A stretch of DNA of 64,000 bases from Eudorina sp. 2006-703-Eu-15 (taxonomy: Eukaryota > Chlorophyta > Chlorophyceae > Chlamydomonadales > Volvocaceae): positions 1,592,594 to 1,656,593 of the forward strand of contig BDSI01000009.1 of NCBI GenBank assembly GCA_003117195.1. Direction: 5' to 3'. The position numbers and the translations under genes are program-made. The notes beneath the pieces are model-generated. The model made no database searches. It saw only the letters and a list, made by a program, of their open reading frames with translations, and had not been told where the DNA came from. Below, in pieces: positions 1-21,688 of the stretch; position 1 is the stretch's first letter, and the number at the start of each line of letters is the position of its first letter.

Positions 1-2498
1 GGCCGCGGACGGCGGCAGGTGCCGGTCGGGAGAGCACGGGGCCTCAATGTGACTGTCGATGACCGCCTTCATGGCAGCTGGCCCGCTTTGTGGCCCTTGT
101 CTTAGTGCGCTGCCCACCCGCCTTGCGAGATTCATAAGGCAGCAGGGGGCTCTCTGTACACGCTTTTCCAGTCCGTGTTGTTACGTGTTGTCTGACTTTC
201 TGATTGCTTGCCGCTGTGTGCGTTCCTGTTGGGGCTTGGGAATCTGCCTGGGAACTCGAAAGCACCCCCCGCCAGCCACAACACAGCCAGTGCGCCCGAG
301 ACTTGCCTGGCCGACCATGTAGTCTGACGTCTCCCCTGCTGCCGGATCGCCACGCGGCTCCGCAGGGCCGACCAGGTCTCGACCCAGTCCGCGGAGGCCT
401 CCCAGTTGCGCGTGCGGATCGCCGAGCTGACCGCCGATGCCGACCGCCACGCGGATGCTGCGGCGGCGGCTGCAGCGCGGGTGGCGCCTCTGGAGGCCGA
501 GCTTCAGGAGCTCAGGTCCGCATTGAAGATCACCACGGTGAGCATCGGTGCGGCTAGCTACGGGCGGGGGGATTATCAAGGATGTTACAGCGGACCCCGC
601 GGGTCATCGGTGACAGCCGACGCGGGGGAATGTATTGGTTACGCCGTCTTAATCTCTTAAATAACTCGATGGGACAGCGTCCTGGGTGCGGCGGGGCGGG
701 GCAGGAGGCCGGGTTCTGGTTGCGCTCCTGACGGACGACGGCGGTAGCAATGCGACCGGTAGCCTCACGCGCTGTCGTTGACATAAGACCCACACGTCTG
801 CATTCCATACGTGCTTTCTTTGGTCTGCTTTGTGTACATGCACACACATCCGTTGGCCTCTGCTTCATGAGCGCGCTTGCTTTGGAATCAAGGCATGGCC
901 CGCCTGACCGCCTGCTCTGCTCGCTCTGGCCCCATCTCTGGGTTCCCAGCGCTCCCTGCACCGCTGCGGGCATTAGCAAGACTACACACACACTCCCACG
1001 GGTAAACCGCCGGATTAAACGCGCCCCTCCGCAACGCGGTGCTCCTCCCGAGCCGCAGGAGCTCACGAGCCAGGAGGCGCGCGTGGGTGAGCGCCGCGAG
1101 CAGCAGATATCGGCGCTGCGGCAGCAGGTGCTCGAGGCGGAGGACCAGCAGCGCCGCGCGGAGGCGGAGCTGCGCGTCCTGAGGGCTCAGGTACGGGGCG
1201 GCCGCTGACGCGCTGACCGCGACCGATAGGACCCGCCAGGTAGGACGCGGTTCGGTCACCGCCGAGCTGGGCGATGACGGGGTGGTTAAGGGGCGGAAGG
1301 AAGGGCTGGCGGCGAGCGCCAGTTTGCGGTGGGAAGGAACGAGGGGGTCGCCTTGCTCGGGTCTGGCGGGGGTCTGTTGGTGCGTGTTTGTGGGCGTTGG
1401 GGGTGTTGGTGCTGGCGCATGAGAGCAGGAGAGGCGGAGCATGTGTGTGTACAGCAGAGTACACCGGCCGTCATCTCCGGAACACCGCAGCAGGCATCAG
1501 TTGCATGGTTTGCATCGGCATCTAATTATCGCGGAGCTTGGAACGGTCCAGCTTACGCCCGTCGGTCGCATACTTGCTGAAGCATTCCAGCCAGATGCGA
1601 TACCAACTCCTGGGGAACGCTGCCCAAACGGGTGCCACTTCCCGTCTTCCGCTCTCACGCCCAGGTGTCTGTAAATGAGCGCCTGCGCGGACAGGTGGAG
1701 GACCTGCAGGCGCGGCTCGTCGCCGCGGAAGCGGAGGCGGAGTCAGCTCGGGCCAAGCACCCTTGCGCGGATGCATCCTCGCAGGCGGGCTGCGCAGGAG
1801 GTGCGGCCCCGTCACCTCGGGGCGACCCGGCGGCCGACCTCCCACTGCACAGCTACGTGTGCAGCTCTCCCCTGCCCGCCTCTGCAACCACCTCTGCAGG
1901 CGGTGGCTGCTGTGGCTTCCTTCGGCCGCCGCCCCTGGAGTGCGTGGAAAGCCCCGTGCGTGGCCCCGGCGCCGGCACCGCCGTAATGCACCTGCACTCC
2001 CCGGCTCAGGCGCTGGTCCAGGCACATGCGGTCCAGGCACACGCAGCGGCACGACAGTCGCTGATGGCCGGCTGGCTGGCGCAGCCGGGCGGCGTCAGTT
2101 TGAGCCTCGGTGGCGTCGGCGTCGGGCTGCCCTTCGCTGCCGAGCACCTCGTTGTTCCCGAAAACCTCTTGGCGTCGTACAACGCCATTCCAGAGGACGA
2201 AATCCTGGAGGACTGCGGCAGTGGCAGCGGCGGCTGGGTGCGAAGGCGCCGTGGCAGCAGGCCCACGGCCTCCGTGTCTCCGCGGGGCCGGCGGGTGCAG
2301 CCGCTGCGGTTGGTGCTGGGGCTGGCGCTCAAGGGTACTCTTGTGGTGGGCGGTATGGCGCTGGGCCTGACGCTAACCGGTGGCAGCGGTGGCGGCAGTG
2401 GCCGCGCGGGTGGCACGAGGCAGCAGCTGCAGCAACAACAGCAACAGCCGTCGCCGGCGAATATGGTGGAGGGCATTCCCCTGCCGGTCCCGGCGTGA
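1..2498 (+). CDS. Coiled-coil protein with C-terminal membrane segment (5' end outside window)
   Basis: I see the 3' part of a spliced gene. Proposed exons are 1-18 (weak), 366-537, 1059-1190 and 1665-2498 (stop TGA at 2496). All junctions are AG...GT and keep frame. The first three exons encode heptad-like, Ala/Glu/Gln/Arg-rich helix (LEAELQELRSAL, QQISALRQQVLEAEDQQRR, VEDLQARLVAAEAEAE), typical of a long coiled coil. The last exon continues with a low-complexity linker and an acidic patch (EDEILEDCGSG). It then has a basic stretch and one hydrophobic segment of about 24 residues (LRLVLGLALKGTLVVGGMAL), followed by a roughly 45-residue Gly/Gln-rich tail. The architecture (coiled coil plus near-C-terminal TM) resembles golgin- or tether-like membrane proteins, but I recognise no family. 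A TGTAA signal lies downstream at 3060. Confidence 0.6.
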
Positions 2499-4037
2499 GG
2501 GGTGGTCCGGGGACAGCGACGGGAGCCTGTCAATTGGCCTCAGGGCCTTTTCGCTGGGCCTTTACGTGGCGGGCGTATGTATGTACGGCTGAACGTCCGA
2601 ACCTCCTGTATGCACGAGTGAGCTCATCCGCCATCAGCGCTGGTAGCTCAGCACGCCAAGCCGAACTGAGAGTTGATGGGCAAGCGTGCGCGGGCCGTTC
2701 TCGCCGATTGAGGACCGCGGGTGACACGACTCGGAGCTGGCGCCACGACTACGTGGATGACCACGTGGGGGGGACCGCTGGGTGTGTTCCGGTGCGGATT
2801 TTACCTCGGGCAACGGTCATTTGGGCGATCCGTCATCACATCGTAATCGCATCACTTTCAACGATTGGGCATGCCAAGAAGAGTAATGATGTGACGGCGT
2901 CGTCAGAACTGATGTAGGATTTCAGTTGCTGCAGTGAGGTTGCGGTCTGATGCGCAGAGGGTAGCAGCAGTTGGATGTCTCTCCGCGGTGTTGCGGTGTG
3001 CGTTGGATTGGTTTGGATTGCGTTGCTCGGGGCAGGGTGTGTGGCACGTTGTGTGGGTGTGTAAGGCCGGCAGTCTGGAATGGGTTGGTTGCACCGCGTT
3101 ACTGCCCCCGCACCCCGCGGGGATGGAGGGGTGGTGAATTGAGCGAGGGTTTGATGGTTGACAGCTCGTCATTGGTAGGTTATTGGTAGGTTGCCGTTGG
3201 ACACAGGGGCAGTGAGGTATGGGGTCAAAGCCCAGACACAGGATGGGGTGGTAGGATGAGGATGGGTACAAGATGGGATCAACCGCAGGACACAGCGGAC
3301 ACAGATTATCTTAATTTCCGTATGCTACGCAAGTCTCCGTTCCGAAAGGCTGCGGTCGGGGTTTAGGGTTCATCTCTATCTACCTTTCGGGTTTATCTCC
3401 GGTCTGAAGTGCTGCTGCGTGAGGGCGGCTACGGTATCAGCAATTAGGCGCAAGGGGTATTGTGTCCGGTATTCGTCCGGAAACCCTGCCCCGCCTCCAC
3501 CGGCGGATGAGGATTGCAAGCCCCGCATCGGATCACATGCTTGTCGTTGAGCGGGAGCCCTTGCCCTCGCGCCACGGCGCGCCTCGTGATGCGGACGGAG
3601 CACAGACGTCCACGAGTGCCTAGCAGGAACCTCTTCCTGACAGTATTGTTTGGGCAAACACCAGGCCGACAACCGCTTTCCTCCTAAAGCACGTCGAACT
3701 TGAGCCAACAGCTGCAGTGCTGCATGTGCAGCAGGTTTGGGGGACGTGCTGGCGCACCGCATCCCAAGCACCGGGCGGGCATAGCGGGCATCCCGGTCGT
3801 CGCGCCTGCCACCCCGTCCATTGGTCCTCAATGTACCTCGTGAAGCCGGTCTGGGCGCTCCCCCCTCTCCGATCCTCGTCCATCTCTTTGCACTCCGTTG
3901 GGTTTTGGCTTTTTGGATCTCCGCCCTCTCCACCCGTTGGGCGCAACCGCCGGTCCGTCAGAAGGTCACTCGCTCTCCACACAGCACACACGCACGTGTG
4001 GGTCGGGCACTCTTCACACGCGGCATGCGCATCTCGA
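2499..4037. other. Convergent 3' region, no gene seen
   Basis: This lies between the stop of the coiled-coil gene (+) and the stop of the TPR gene (-), so both 3' UTRs should be here. A TGTAA motif, the usual algal poly(A) signal, is at 3060-3064 on the plus strand. Open frames in this stretch have no coding character. I see nothing else that I can name. Confidence 0.5.
3060..3064 (+). terminator. Candidate poly(A) signal TGTAA
   Basis: TGTAA is the established poly(A) signal of Chlamydomonas-type algae. This is the first copy I found downstream of the coiled-coil gene stop, about 560 bp away. The link to that gene is inferred. Confidence 0.35.
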
Positions 4038-6172
4038 TCAGTCCATGGCATTCCAGTCGATGGCCGAGGATCTGCTGGTCGTGGCCGACGTCGCCGTCGT
4101 CGTCACTTTGCACGGATCGCTCCCATTCGCCTTCCTGTCCTCACCGGGAGCAGCAGCAGTCGGTGCCGGCGCCGCGACCCGGGCTTGCGCCTCCACCACA
4201 ACCACGGGCGCCTTCCCGCCAGCCCCTGCCTCGGGCTGCGTTTCCGCAGCGGCCGCAGCCTCAGCCGCCGCCGTCTCCGGCTCTGCCCTCCCCGACGTCG
4301 TCGCAGCATCCGCCGAGGGCTGTGCCCGCGCCTGCGCCTCTTTCCCGCCGGCCTTCGCCTTGCCAGCCTGCTGCGTCGCCGCCGCCCTTAGCGCCTCCTG
4401 CAGCTCCCCCCGCAGCTCCCCCACCGGTCCGTCGGAGGCCGAGTCGCACTTGCCCAGCCCCGACCGCGCCGCCGCCTCCGCCGCCTCCCGCCGGCCCAGC
4501 TGCAGCAGCGCCCGGCTCTTGCGCAGCAGCGTCTTGGCGGCGGCGCGGCCAGTGGGCTGCAGCTCCAGCGCCGCGTCGCAGTCCAGGACGGCGGCCTCGT
4601 AGTGCCGCGCCACCACGCCCTGCGAGCAGGGTGGCTATCTTATTTTTGGGAGTATCTACGGCCAGAGATACACCTGGCTTCGAAACGCTGAAAGTATCTG
4701 TCTATGGGGAGATATTTCCAACTGGAAACGGCCCGAAGTATCTACAGAGGGCATCGGACAGGGCGCAACATTGATGGAGAACTTCCACGAACCGAACCCA
4801 TAAGTGCAACACCTTGCCATAGATGACTGCAGACGGCGAGAACCGACCCCGGGTGGGAGATATCGGGGACCCCATCACTGGTGGGAGTATATGTCAACGG
4901 GAAGATATCATGTCCCACACGAGGGGTCAAAGTATCTTAAACTCCATGTTTTGGCAGGCCAAAAGTATCTAAAATTTCAGAAGTTTTTCGGCCGAATAGA
5001 TATTTATATCTTAAGATAGCCACCCTGCCTGCGAGCCGTGGTCCACACCCTCCAGGTAGCCCGCCGTGTCGGCATCCCCTGAGGAGCCGCCCCGGGCAGC
5101 ACACCAGGGAGGGATTGCATTGAGGAAAACGAACCGAAGGCAGGGGAGGGGGAGAGACGTACCCAGTCACCCCATGCCACGGCGCGTGATACGCGGTCAT
5201 TAAGAGGCACAGCCCCCGTGCAGGCCGCATCATACGTATCCAGGAGTGCGGTTACGACACAGAGAGCGCGGGCGCGCGACCCGGGTGAGAGGCGCCGGTG
5301 AACACCGCAGCTCCGGAAAAGGCCGCGCCGACGCATGAAACGCCCCACGCCGCACGGACGCGGTCATCACACCAGCGCGTGATCGTTACGTGATGTCCGG
5401 CCAGCGCGCGCCGTCCTGCTCGCAGAGCGCGCGGCAGCAGACTTCGGCACTGCCTGCGCTGTGTCGTATTTCGTCCTCCCTGGAGGCTTTCAAGGGGGCA
5501 GCCCGGCATCTGCGACCGAGCGCGAGGCCCTGGTGATGAACCCCGGGGGGACCTGCCAGCTGCGCACCTTCCCGCAGCTTCCCGGCCGCCGCCCGCGCCA
5601 TGTACGCGGCAGCGCGGTTCGCGTGGTAGGCGGCGCGGCGGGGGCCCTCCGTCAGCAGTCTCTCCTGGGGTACCAACGAGTCGAGGGCGGCGCTGTAGAG
5701 CTGGACAGCCGCCGTGAAATCGCCGCGCCTGCGGTCGGCCGGAGGAATCGGTTCCAGATGGACAGGGGAGGGAGCGAGTTGTCGGGGTCGCGGAACTGCA
5801 ACGACATCCTGGTCCCCTGGTAAGGCCTACGACCTTCGGCAGGAGCCCAACCATGGCGACGGAAATGAATGTGTGTGGCTGGCCATCGGCGCTTCGAACA
5901 CGACAGCAAGGTTACAATGACGGGTGTGGTGGAGATCCCCCGAGCTGCGCTAAGAGATGCGGGGGTAGGAGCAAGCGGGGTCCGGAAGACCGGCAGCAGG
6001 CTGGACATCGCATGGCTGGGCCGCTCGGGGCCTGCACAATCGCGGCACCACCCGGCGCACCCCGCCACCCCACCCACTTGTACGCCTCGTTGCCCTGCTC
6101 CTTGAGCAGCTCCGCCTCGTTGTCGGACGACGGGCCGCTGTTGATCTCGGTCCGCTCCGAAACCACCGTCAT
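4038..6172 (-). CDS. TPR-repeat protein, coding exon interrupted by a MITE
   Basis: Exons on the minus strand: 6172-6078, 5728-5568, 5078-5029 and 4619-4038 (stop at 4038), giving about 295 aa if the MITE-bearing segment is spliced out. The start is ATG at 6172, directly followed by MTVVSERTEINSG. The first TPR helix pair is clear once the first intron is removed (LLKEQGNEAYKRGDF, then AAVQLYSAALDSLVPQ and AAYHANRAAAYM). A second TPR-like unit follows (ARHYEAAVLDCDAALELQP, LLRKSRALLQLGRREAA). The last ~100 residues are Ala/Glu-rich and end in DWNAMD. This resembles co-chaperone-type TPR proteins, but the exact partner is unknown. The third coding exon is split by the element at 4627-5027. Unspliced, the frame hits TAA inside its terminal repeat. 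Splicing GC(5028)...AG(4620) restores the frame exactly. Otherwise this allele is broken. Confidence 0.75.
4619..4626. repeat. Target-site duplication of the 4.6-kb MITE (left copy)
   Basis: CCTGCGAG, repeated at 5028-5035. On the gene's strand the duplicated word is CTCGCAGG. This supplies the AG acceptor (CTCGCAG|G) on one side and the GC donor position on the other. Confidence 0.92.
4627..5027. mobile_element. hAT-type MITE, 401 bp, with perfect 16-bp TIRs and 8-bp TSD
   Basis: The left end reads CAGGGTGGCTATCTTA (4627-4642) and the right end (5012-5027) is its exact reverse complement. The 8 bases on each side are identical: CCTGCGAG at 4619-4626 and 5028-5035. An 8-bp target duplication with CAG-starting ends is the hallmark of hAT-superfamily DNA transposons. 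There is no transposase frame, so the element is non-autonomous. Its interior is AT-richer than its surroundings and carries many copies of an AGTATCT / AGATAT motif in both orientations near the ends. These could be transposase-binding subterminal repeats (inference). Perfect TIRs and TSD suggest recent insertion. Confidence 0.92.
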
Positions 6173-6243
6173 CTGCGGCCGGTCATTGCGAGCGAAGCGA
6201 GTAATCGACACACCGATGTGGTGGCGATGCGGTCGGTCAGCTC

Positions 6244-9200
6244 TCAGCTGTCGGCATACCACAGCAACAGTCGCCGCCGCCGCCGCCGCAGCAGCAGCAC
6301 CCCCACCACCGCGGCGGCGGCAGCCGCAGCACCACAACCGTACAAGGAATTGGGGTCCATCAACGGGGTCGCAGCCGCCGCCGCAGGGAGGTCATTCCCC
6401 CGTGACCTAGGGTCCACCGAGTCCTCACTGACACGACTGACCCGTGGGTCTTCCTCATCGCCATCCAGTCCACCCAGCAGGTGAGGCTGCTGCTGCTCAG
6501 TCCCCGGCGGCGCGGCGGCATCGCCGCCAGCGGCCGGCGGCTGCGGCTCCTTCGCCGGAGGGAACCTGCGGCGTCGGCCGGCGTCAGAACGTCAGCAACG
6601 CGCCATCCACGAAGGCAGACGAAGGTGACGGCGATGACGAATATGATGAACACGAACATCATGATATACATTCATGAAGATTATGATAAGGATGATGGGT
6701 TGATGACGGTAGCGATGATGGTGCGACCTAACCTCCGCGTGTTCGCAGGCTCTGCACAGCCTGGTACGCACCCCCACCTGCTGAAGTCCTGGTGCAGCGC
6801 GGACGCCAGCTCTCGCTCCTCCGCCGTCACCCGCGGGTCCGCCGCCCAGCGCTCCAGCATCGCCAGCAGGGAGGCGCTGAGCGACAACCGGTTGTCCTGT
6901 GCGGGCAGGGGGAGGAGCGAGCATGGGGCGCAGGGAGCTGTGCAGGGACCGGTGCAGGGAACGGTGCAGGGATCGGTGCAGGGGCCAGTGCAGGGACCGG
7001 TGCAGGGACCGGTGCAGGGACCGGTGCAGGGACCGGTGCAGGGGCCAGTGCAGGGACCGGTGCAGGGACCGGTGCAGGGACCGGTGCAGGGACCGGTGCA
7101 GGGACCGGTGCAGGGACCGGTGCAGGGACCGGTGCAGGGACCGGTGCAGGGGCCAGTGCAGGGACCGGTGCAGGGACCGGTGCAGGGACCGGTGCAGGGA
7201 CCGGTGCAGGGGCCAGTGCAGGGACCGGTGCAGGGACTGGTGCAGGGGCCAGTGCAGGGACCGGTGCAGGGACCGGTGCAGGGACCGGTGCAGGGACCGG
7301 TGCAGGGACCGGTGCAGGGATCGGTGCAGGGGCCAGTGCAGGGACCGGTGCAGGGACCGGTGCAGGGGCCAGTGCAGGGACCGGTGCAGGGACCGGTGCA
7401 GGGGCCAGTGCAGGGGCCAGTGCAGGGACCGGTGCAGGGACCGGTGCAGGGGCCAGTGCAGGGAACTGTGCAGGGGCCAGTGCAGGGGCCAGTGCAGGGA
7501 CCGGTGCAGGGACCTGTGCAGGGGCCAGTGCAGGGACCTGTGCAGGGGCCAGTGCAGGGAACCGTGCAGGGGCCAGTGCAGGGAACCGTGCAGGGGCCAG
7601 TGCAGGGACCGGTGCAGGGGCCAGGGGCCAAGGCAGAGCCGCGAGGGAGAGGGCGCTGGATGAGGGCCGCCATCCTAGGCAGCCCGGGTGCGGATCGGCT
7701 TCGTAAGAAGCGGGTGGGCTGAGGAGCTGGCCCCGGCATTGTGCAGTATCCAACCGAGCCTTTGCTCTGGCTGTCAGAACATTTGCTGCCATTTAACCCC
7801 TCCCCATCCATTGGTTTCGCAGTGACGGTACGCCGTCCGCAAAGAAGCGAGCGACATCATCTATCGTCGCACCCCGGAAGGCCCCAGCCTGCCCGCCTGC
7901 CTCCGGCCTGCCGCCCGCCCAGCCAGCCGCCCGCACACACCCACACACCCCTACCTGCGTGAAGTGCCTCCTCATCCAGGACAGGTAGAACGCGAGCAGC
8001 CGCAACGCCATGTAGGAGGCCCCCGGGAAGACGGCCGGGTGGCGGTAGTGCGCCAGCAGGTTGGGCAGGAAGCCGCCGCCGCCACCGCTCAGATCGAACA
8101 GGGCCCGCCACACGGCGGCGTAGGGCCCCTGCCGGGGCCCCCGGCCGTCGGGTGTGGGCGGTGGGTCGTGCCAGGGAAACAGCAGCTCCTCGTCCGTGAT
8201 GTGGAGGAGCGCCGACATGGCCTGACTGGCCAGGTAGGGGTTGGAGTGCGCCAGCGCGGCGGCGAGCTGCCTGCGACGGAGGGGATGCGGGTCGCGGTGG
8301 GGGGCCCGCAGGCGGTGGGGCCCGCAGGCGGTGGGGCCCAAAGGCGCATGAGAACACTCCAGGCAGCGACAGCAACCTCAAGACCGGCGAAACTCGGATT
8401 TTACTTGGGGTGCTGCCCAGGCGAGGTTGAGGCTATGCCCAGCCGATGGAACCGAACGCCGACCCAGCCCAGGGTGGCTTCTGACTGTCTCACAGTGGGA
8501 ATGACATGGCAAAGGGTGCGGCGCAACGTCGGGGGCCAGGCAAGGCAGACCGGGCAGGTGAGGGTCATATGACGCAGGCGGTGGTCGGATCCCTCCCGCA
8601 CCGGGCCCCCTTCCTCCCCTCCTCCAAACCCACCTGAGGCCGCCCGCCTCAATGAACGGTCGCACCCGCTCCCAGCTCTTGCTGTGGACCAGGTACAGCG
8701 ACGCCAGCGCGCAGACCTGGCGGAGCGCGAGAGGAGGGAGAGGACGAGCAGGCGGGAGGCGATCCAGACAGGAAGGGAGCAGCCCAGAAGGCAGAGACAC
8801 GGTCGCAGAGACGAAGTGGCAGAGGTCGGGGCCAAAAAGATGCGCCGAGAGCTGCAAGCCGACGTGGGAATGGGGTGACGTGGTGAGGTGCCGGGGGCGG
8901 GGACTTCCACCCCGGGGTTGTAGCATAGCGAAAACGCCGCATCCCGGGGTGCTCTTTTTCCGACCTTCCTGCCTCCGAAGTCGCACCTGGAGGTTCCGCT
9001 GTGGGTGGTTGTTGGGCGCGTCAGGAGGCGGCATGGCGATCAGCGCCGGGTACAGCCGCATGTCGTCCTCATCGGGAGCGAACAGGATCTTGCGCGCCTA
9101 TCTTCAAGTAGGGTCAGGCCGGTGGGGGACGGAGAGGTCGGGGGGTGTTGGAGGGGACCAGGTGAGAGTTGAGTTACCGTGAAAGCCCCGGACAGCCGTA

Positions 9201-9678
9201 GCCGCCGATCAGGCCGAAGAGGGTGCAAGCTGAAGGGGGCCAGGTGTGGTACGGTACATTGCAACCGGCGCTGGGCGATAGGTGGAGGTGCCGTAGCGAG
9301 GGAAGGAGTCAGCGAGGCTTCGAAGTGATGGCATTTCTGGATGTGACCGGAGCTCCGGCATGGATCCAAGCGCTGGAACATGACAGCTCTGGAGCATGAT
9401 GACAACTACGCGTTGCGATGTGGGCAGCAGGGTAGTCCGACCGAGTGATCTGGGTCACAGCCCCGCGGGTCTGCGGGCCCGGGAAACCAGACCCGGAGCC
9501 GCACCTTGCTGAGTGGGACGCTGCGATGCAAGCAGAGTGCCATCTCATCCACCGGTGGCTTTTCATATCGTTTCTTGAGTCCCGCCCGCAGCTGCTCGGC
9601 GACATCTGGGGGACTCTCTTGCAGCGCGACCTCCAGAAACTTCTCGAAATACTCCTCGGATTCTGATTGCCTTGTCAT
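6244..9678 (-). CDS. Armadillo-like helical protein with C-terminal hydrophobic segment
   Basis: Six exons on the minus strand: 9678-9505, 9097-8987, 8716-8634, 8270-7955, 6896-6778 and 6565-6244 (stop at 6244), about 374 aa, with all phases consistent. The N-terminus ([20 protein letters not shown]) and middle are alpha-helical. Residues ~110-160 read like an armadillo repeat ([18 protein letters not shown], then [15 protein letters not shown]). They are followed by more paired helices ([40 protein letters not shown]). The last exon is a Pro/Ala/acidic linker, then an Ala/Val/Leu stretch flanked by arginines ([20 protein letters not shown]), ending in YADS. That could be a tail anchor or a low-complexity artefact. 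The fourth intron is filled by a 12-bp minisatellite. The gene ends about 70 bp before the TPR gene start on the same strand. No family name is recognised. Confidence 0.7.
6941..7624. repeat. 12-bp minisatellite, about 57 units
   Basis: Tandem units of GTGCAGGGACCG with a common variant GTGCAGGGGCCA and rarer ones. The array lies wholly in the intron between exons 4 and 5 of the armadillo-like gene. Because 12 is a multiple of 3, long open frames (VQGP and similar repeats) appear on both strands. They are not genes. Confidence 0.95.
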
Positions 9679-11057
9679 ATTTACTCTGTGTGTAAATAGC
9701 CCTTTGCGAAAAAGCTCGAAGGTTTGTTGTACCAAGGGTATTTACGATCGTCGCGCACTGCGAAACTGATATTGCAAGTCAAGAACTTGATCAACGCAAG
9801 AAACTCGATGAAGGTCCATATGTTGTGGTTTCGTCTCGTTTCACCGGTTTCACCTTGCTCGTCTACACAACCGCGTTCGGCCTGGATTTCGCATAATCGA
9901 GCGGTTGACAGCTGGGACAAAGGGAATCCAAAAGTTCACGTTGTTATCACGGATACAGTAGGAAAGCATGTAATAGAGCGGTATTGTCGCATCTGATATG
10001 TAACTGGTCAACGTACGGTAACGGTAGTACAAACAAAAAATCAGGCTCGGCTCGATCAGGCTTCTACCTCTGCCATGATTATGTCGCATTCTTGGAGGAA
10101 GCCCTGGTTGTGGACACCGCGAGGTTTGCCCGCTTTCTGCGGAGGAGCGGAACCTACCTGGCTGCCTCCACCAGCCTGGACCTCACGAGGGGCAAACACC
10201 GATGCCATCATCGCCACCGCTCGCCGCGTAACAAGAATATAAAGAAAACTTGTCTAGGGGTGGGAAGGGCCCCGGAGGCCCCACACGCCTATCCATGTTA
10301 CTATCGATCCCCAAATGGATGTACTCATACCAGGAGCTGACATCAGGCTTGATGTGCCATTGCCTGCTTATCCCTGTGTGCCCCCATGTACTTCTGCATG
10401 TACACTACATAATGGGTGTTGAGTACCCTGTGGCAGCCGAGCGCTGAGGACCGTATGATCTGTAGCCCAGAGGCCACAACCCGGGTCTCACTTAGACCCC
10501 TCGCGACTTCTACCCCTCCTCCTCCCCCCGCCAACCCCCCCACCCAGGGCGTCTCGTTGCTTTTTCGGCCGTGCACCGAAGGTTCTCTCCTGGTAGACAC
10601 CGACCGACACCGATGATGGAAATTTGGGCTCCGTTACACCATTCAATCGGTCTTCCCCATTCATTTCTCGTGATCGGGTTGGATTAGCATGAAAGGTGTC
10701 AAACCCCAAACCCCAAGTGGTTTATCAAGGTGTGATGTCCTCACATCCCTGGGATGGCCAATTAAAGGGTCCCATGTCATGTCGCAGCTTTGTGCTATGC
10801 CATAACTTAATATGAGCTGTGTTCACCCTATCAGACCTGACCCAATCCTCGGCCTCTGGCCTCCCAAAGTTGACCAATGCTGTACTGCCGATCGACCAGT
10901 TGGCGGCGGTCGCGTCAGGTCTGGCATACAATTCAGATGGCAGACACGGCCTAATCCACCAGAGCGGTTGAACATCATTTGCCAGATAAAGGTCAAGCAC
11001 ATGAAACATGAGATGGACACTTGTGCGCCGTAACGACCCGCGGGCCCATAAAGGATC
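9679..11057. promoter_or_regulatory. Divergent intergenic region between armadillo-like gene and receptor kinase
   Basis: The two flanking genes are transcribed away from each other, so both promoters should be here. The part next to the armadillo-like start (about 9660-10070) is clearly AT-richer than the coding sequence around it. I find no convincing exon. A short plus-strand frame around 10074-10200 (FLEEALVVDTARFARFLRR) looks peptide-like but has no support from splice sites. Confidence 0.4.

Positions 11058-21688
<10,631 letters not shown>

Noticed and set aside
6941..7811. Long open frames (VQGP, TGPC, APVP repeats) on both strands, up to 413 codons
   Set aside because: They are translations of a 12-bp minisatellite inside an intron. 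The frame is open only because 12 is divisible by 3.
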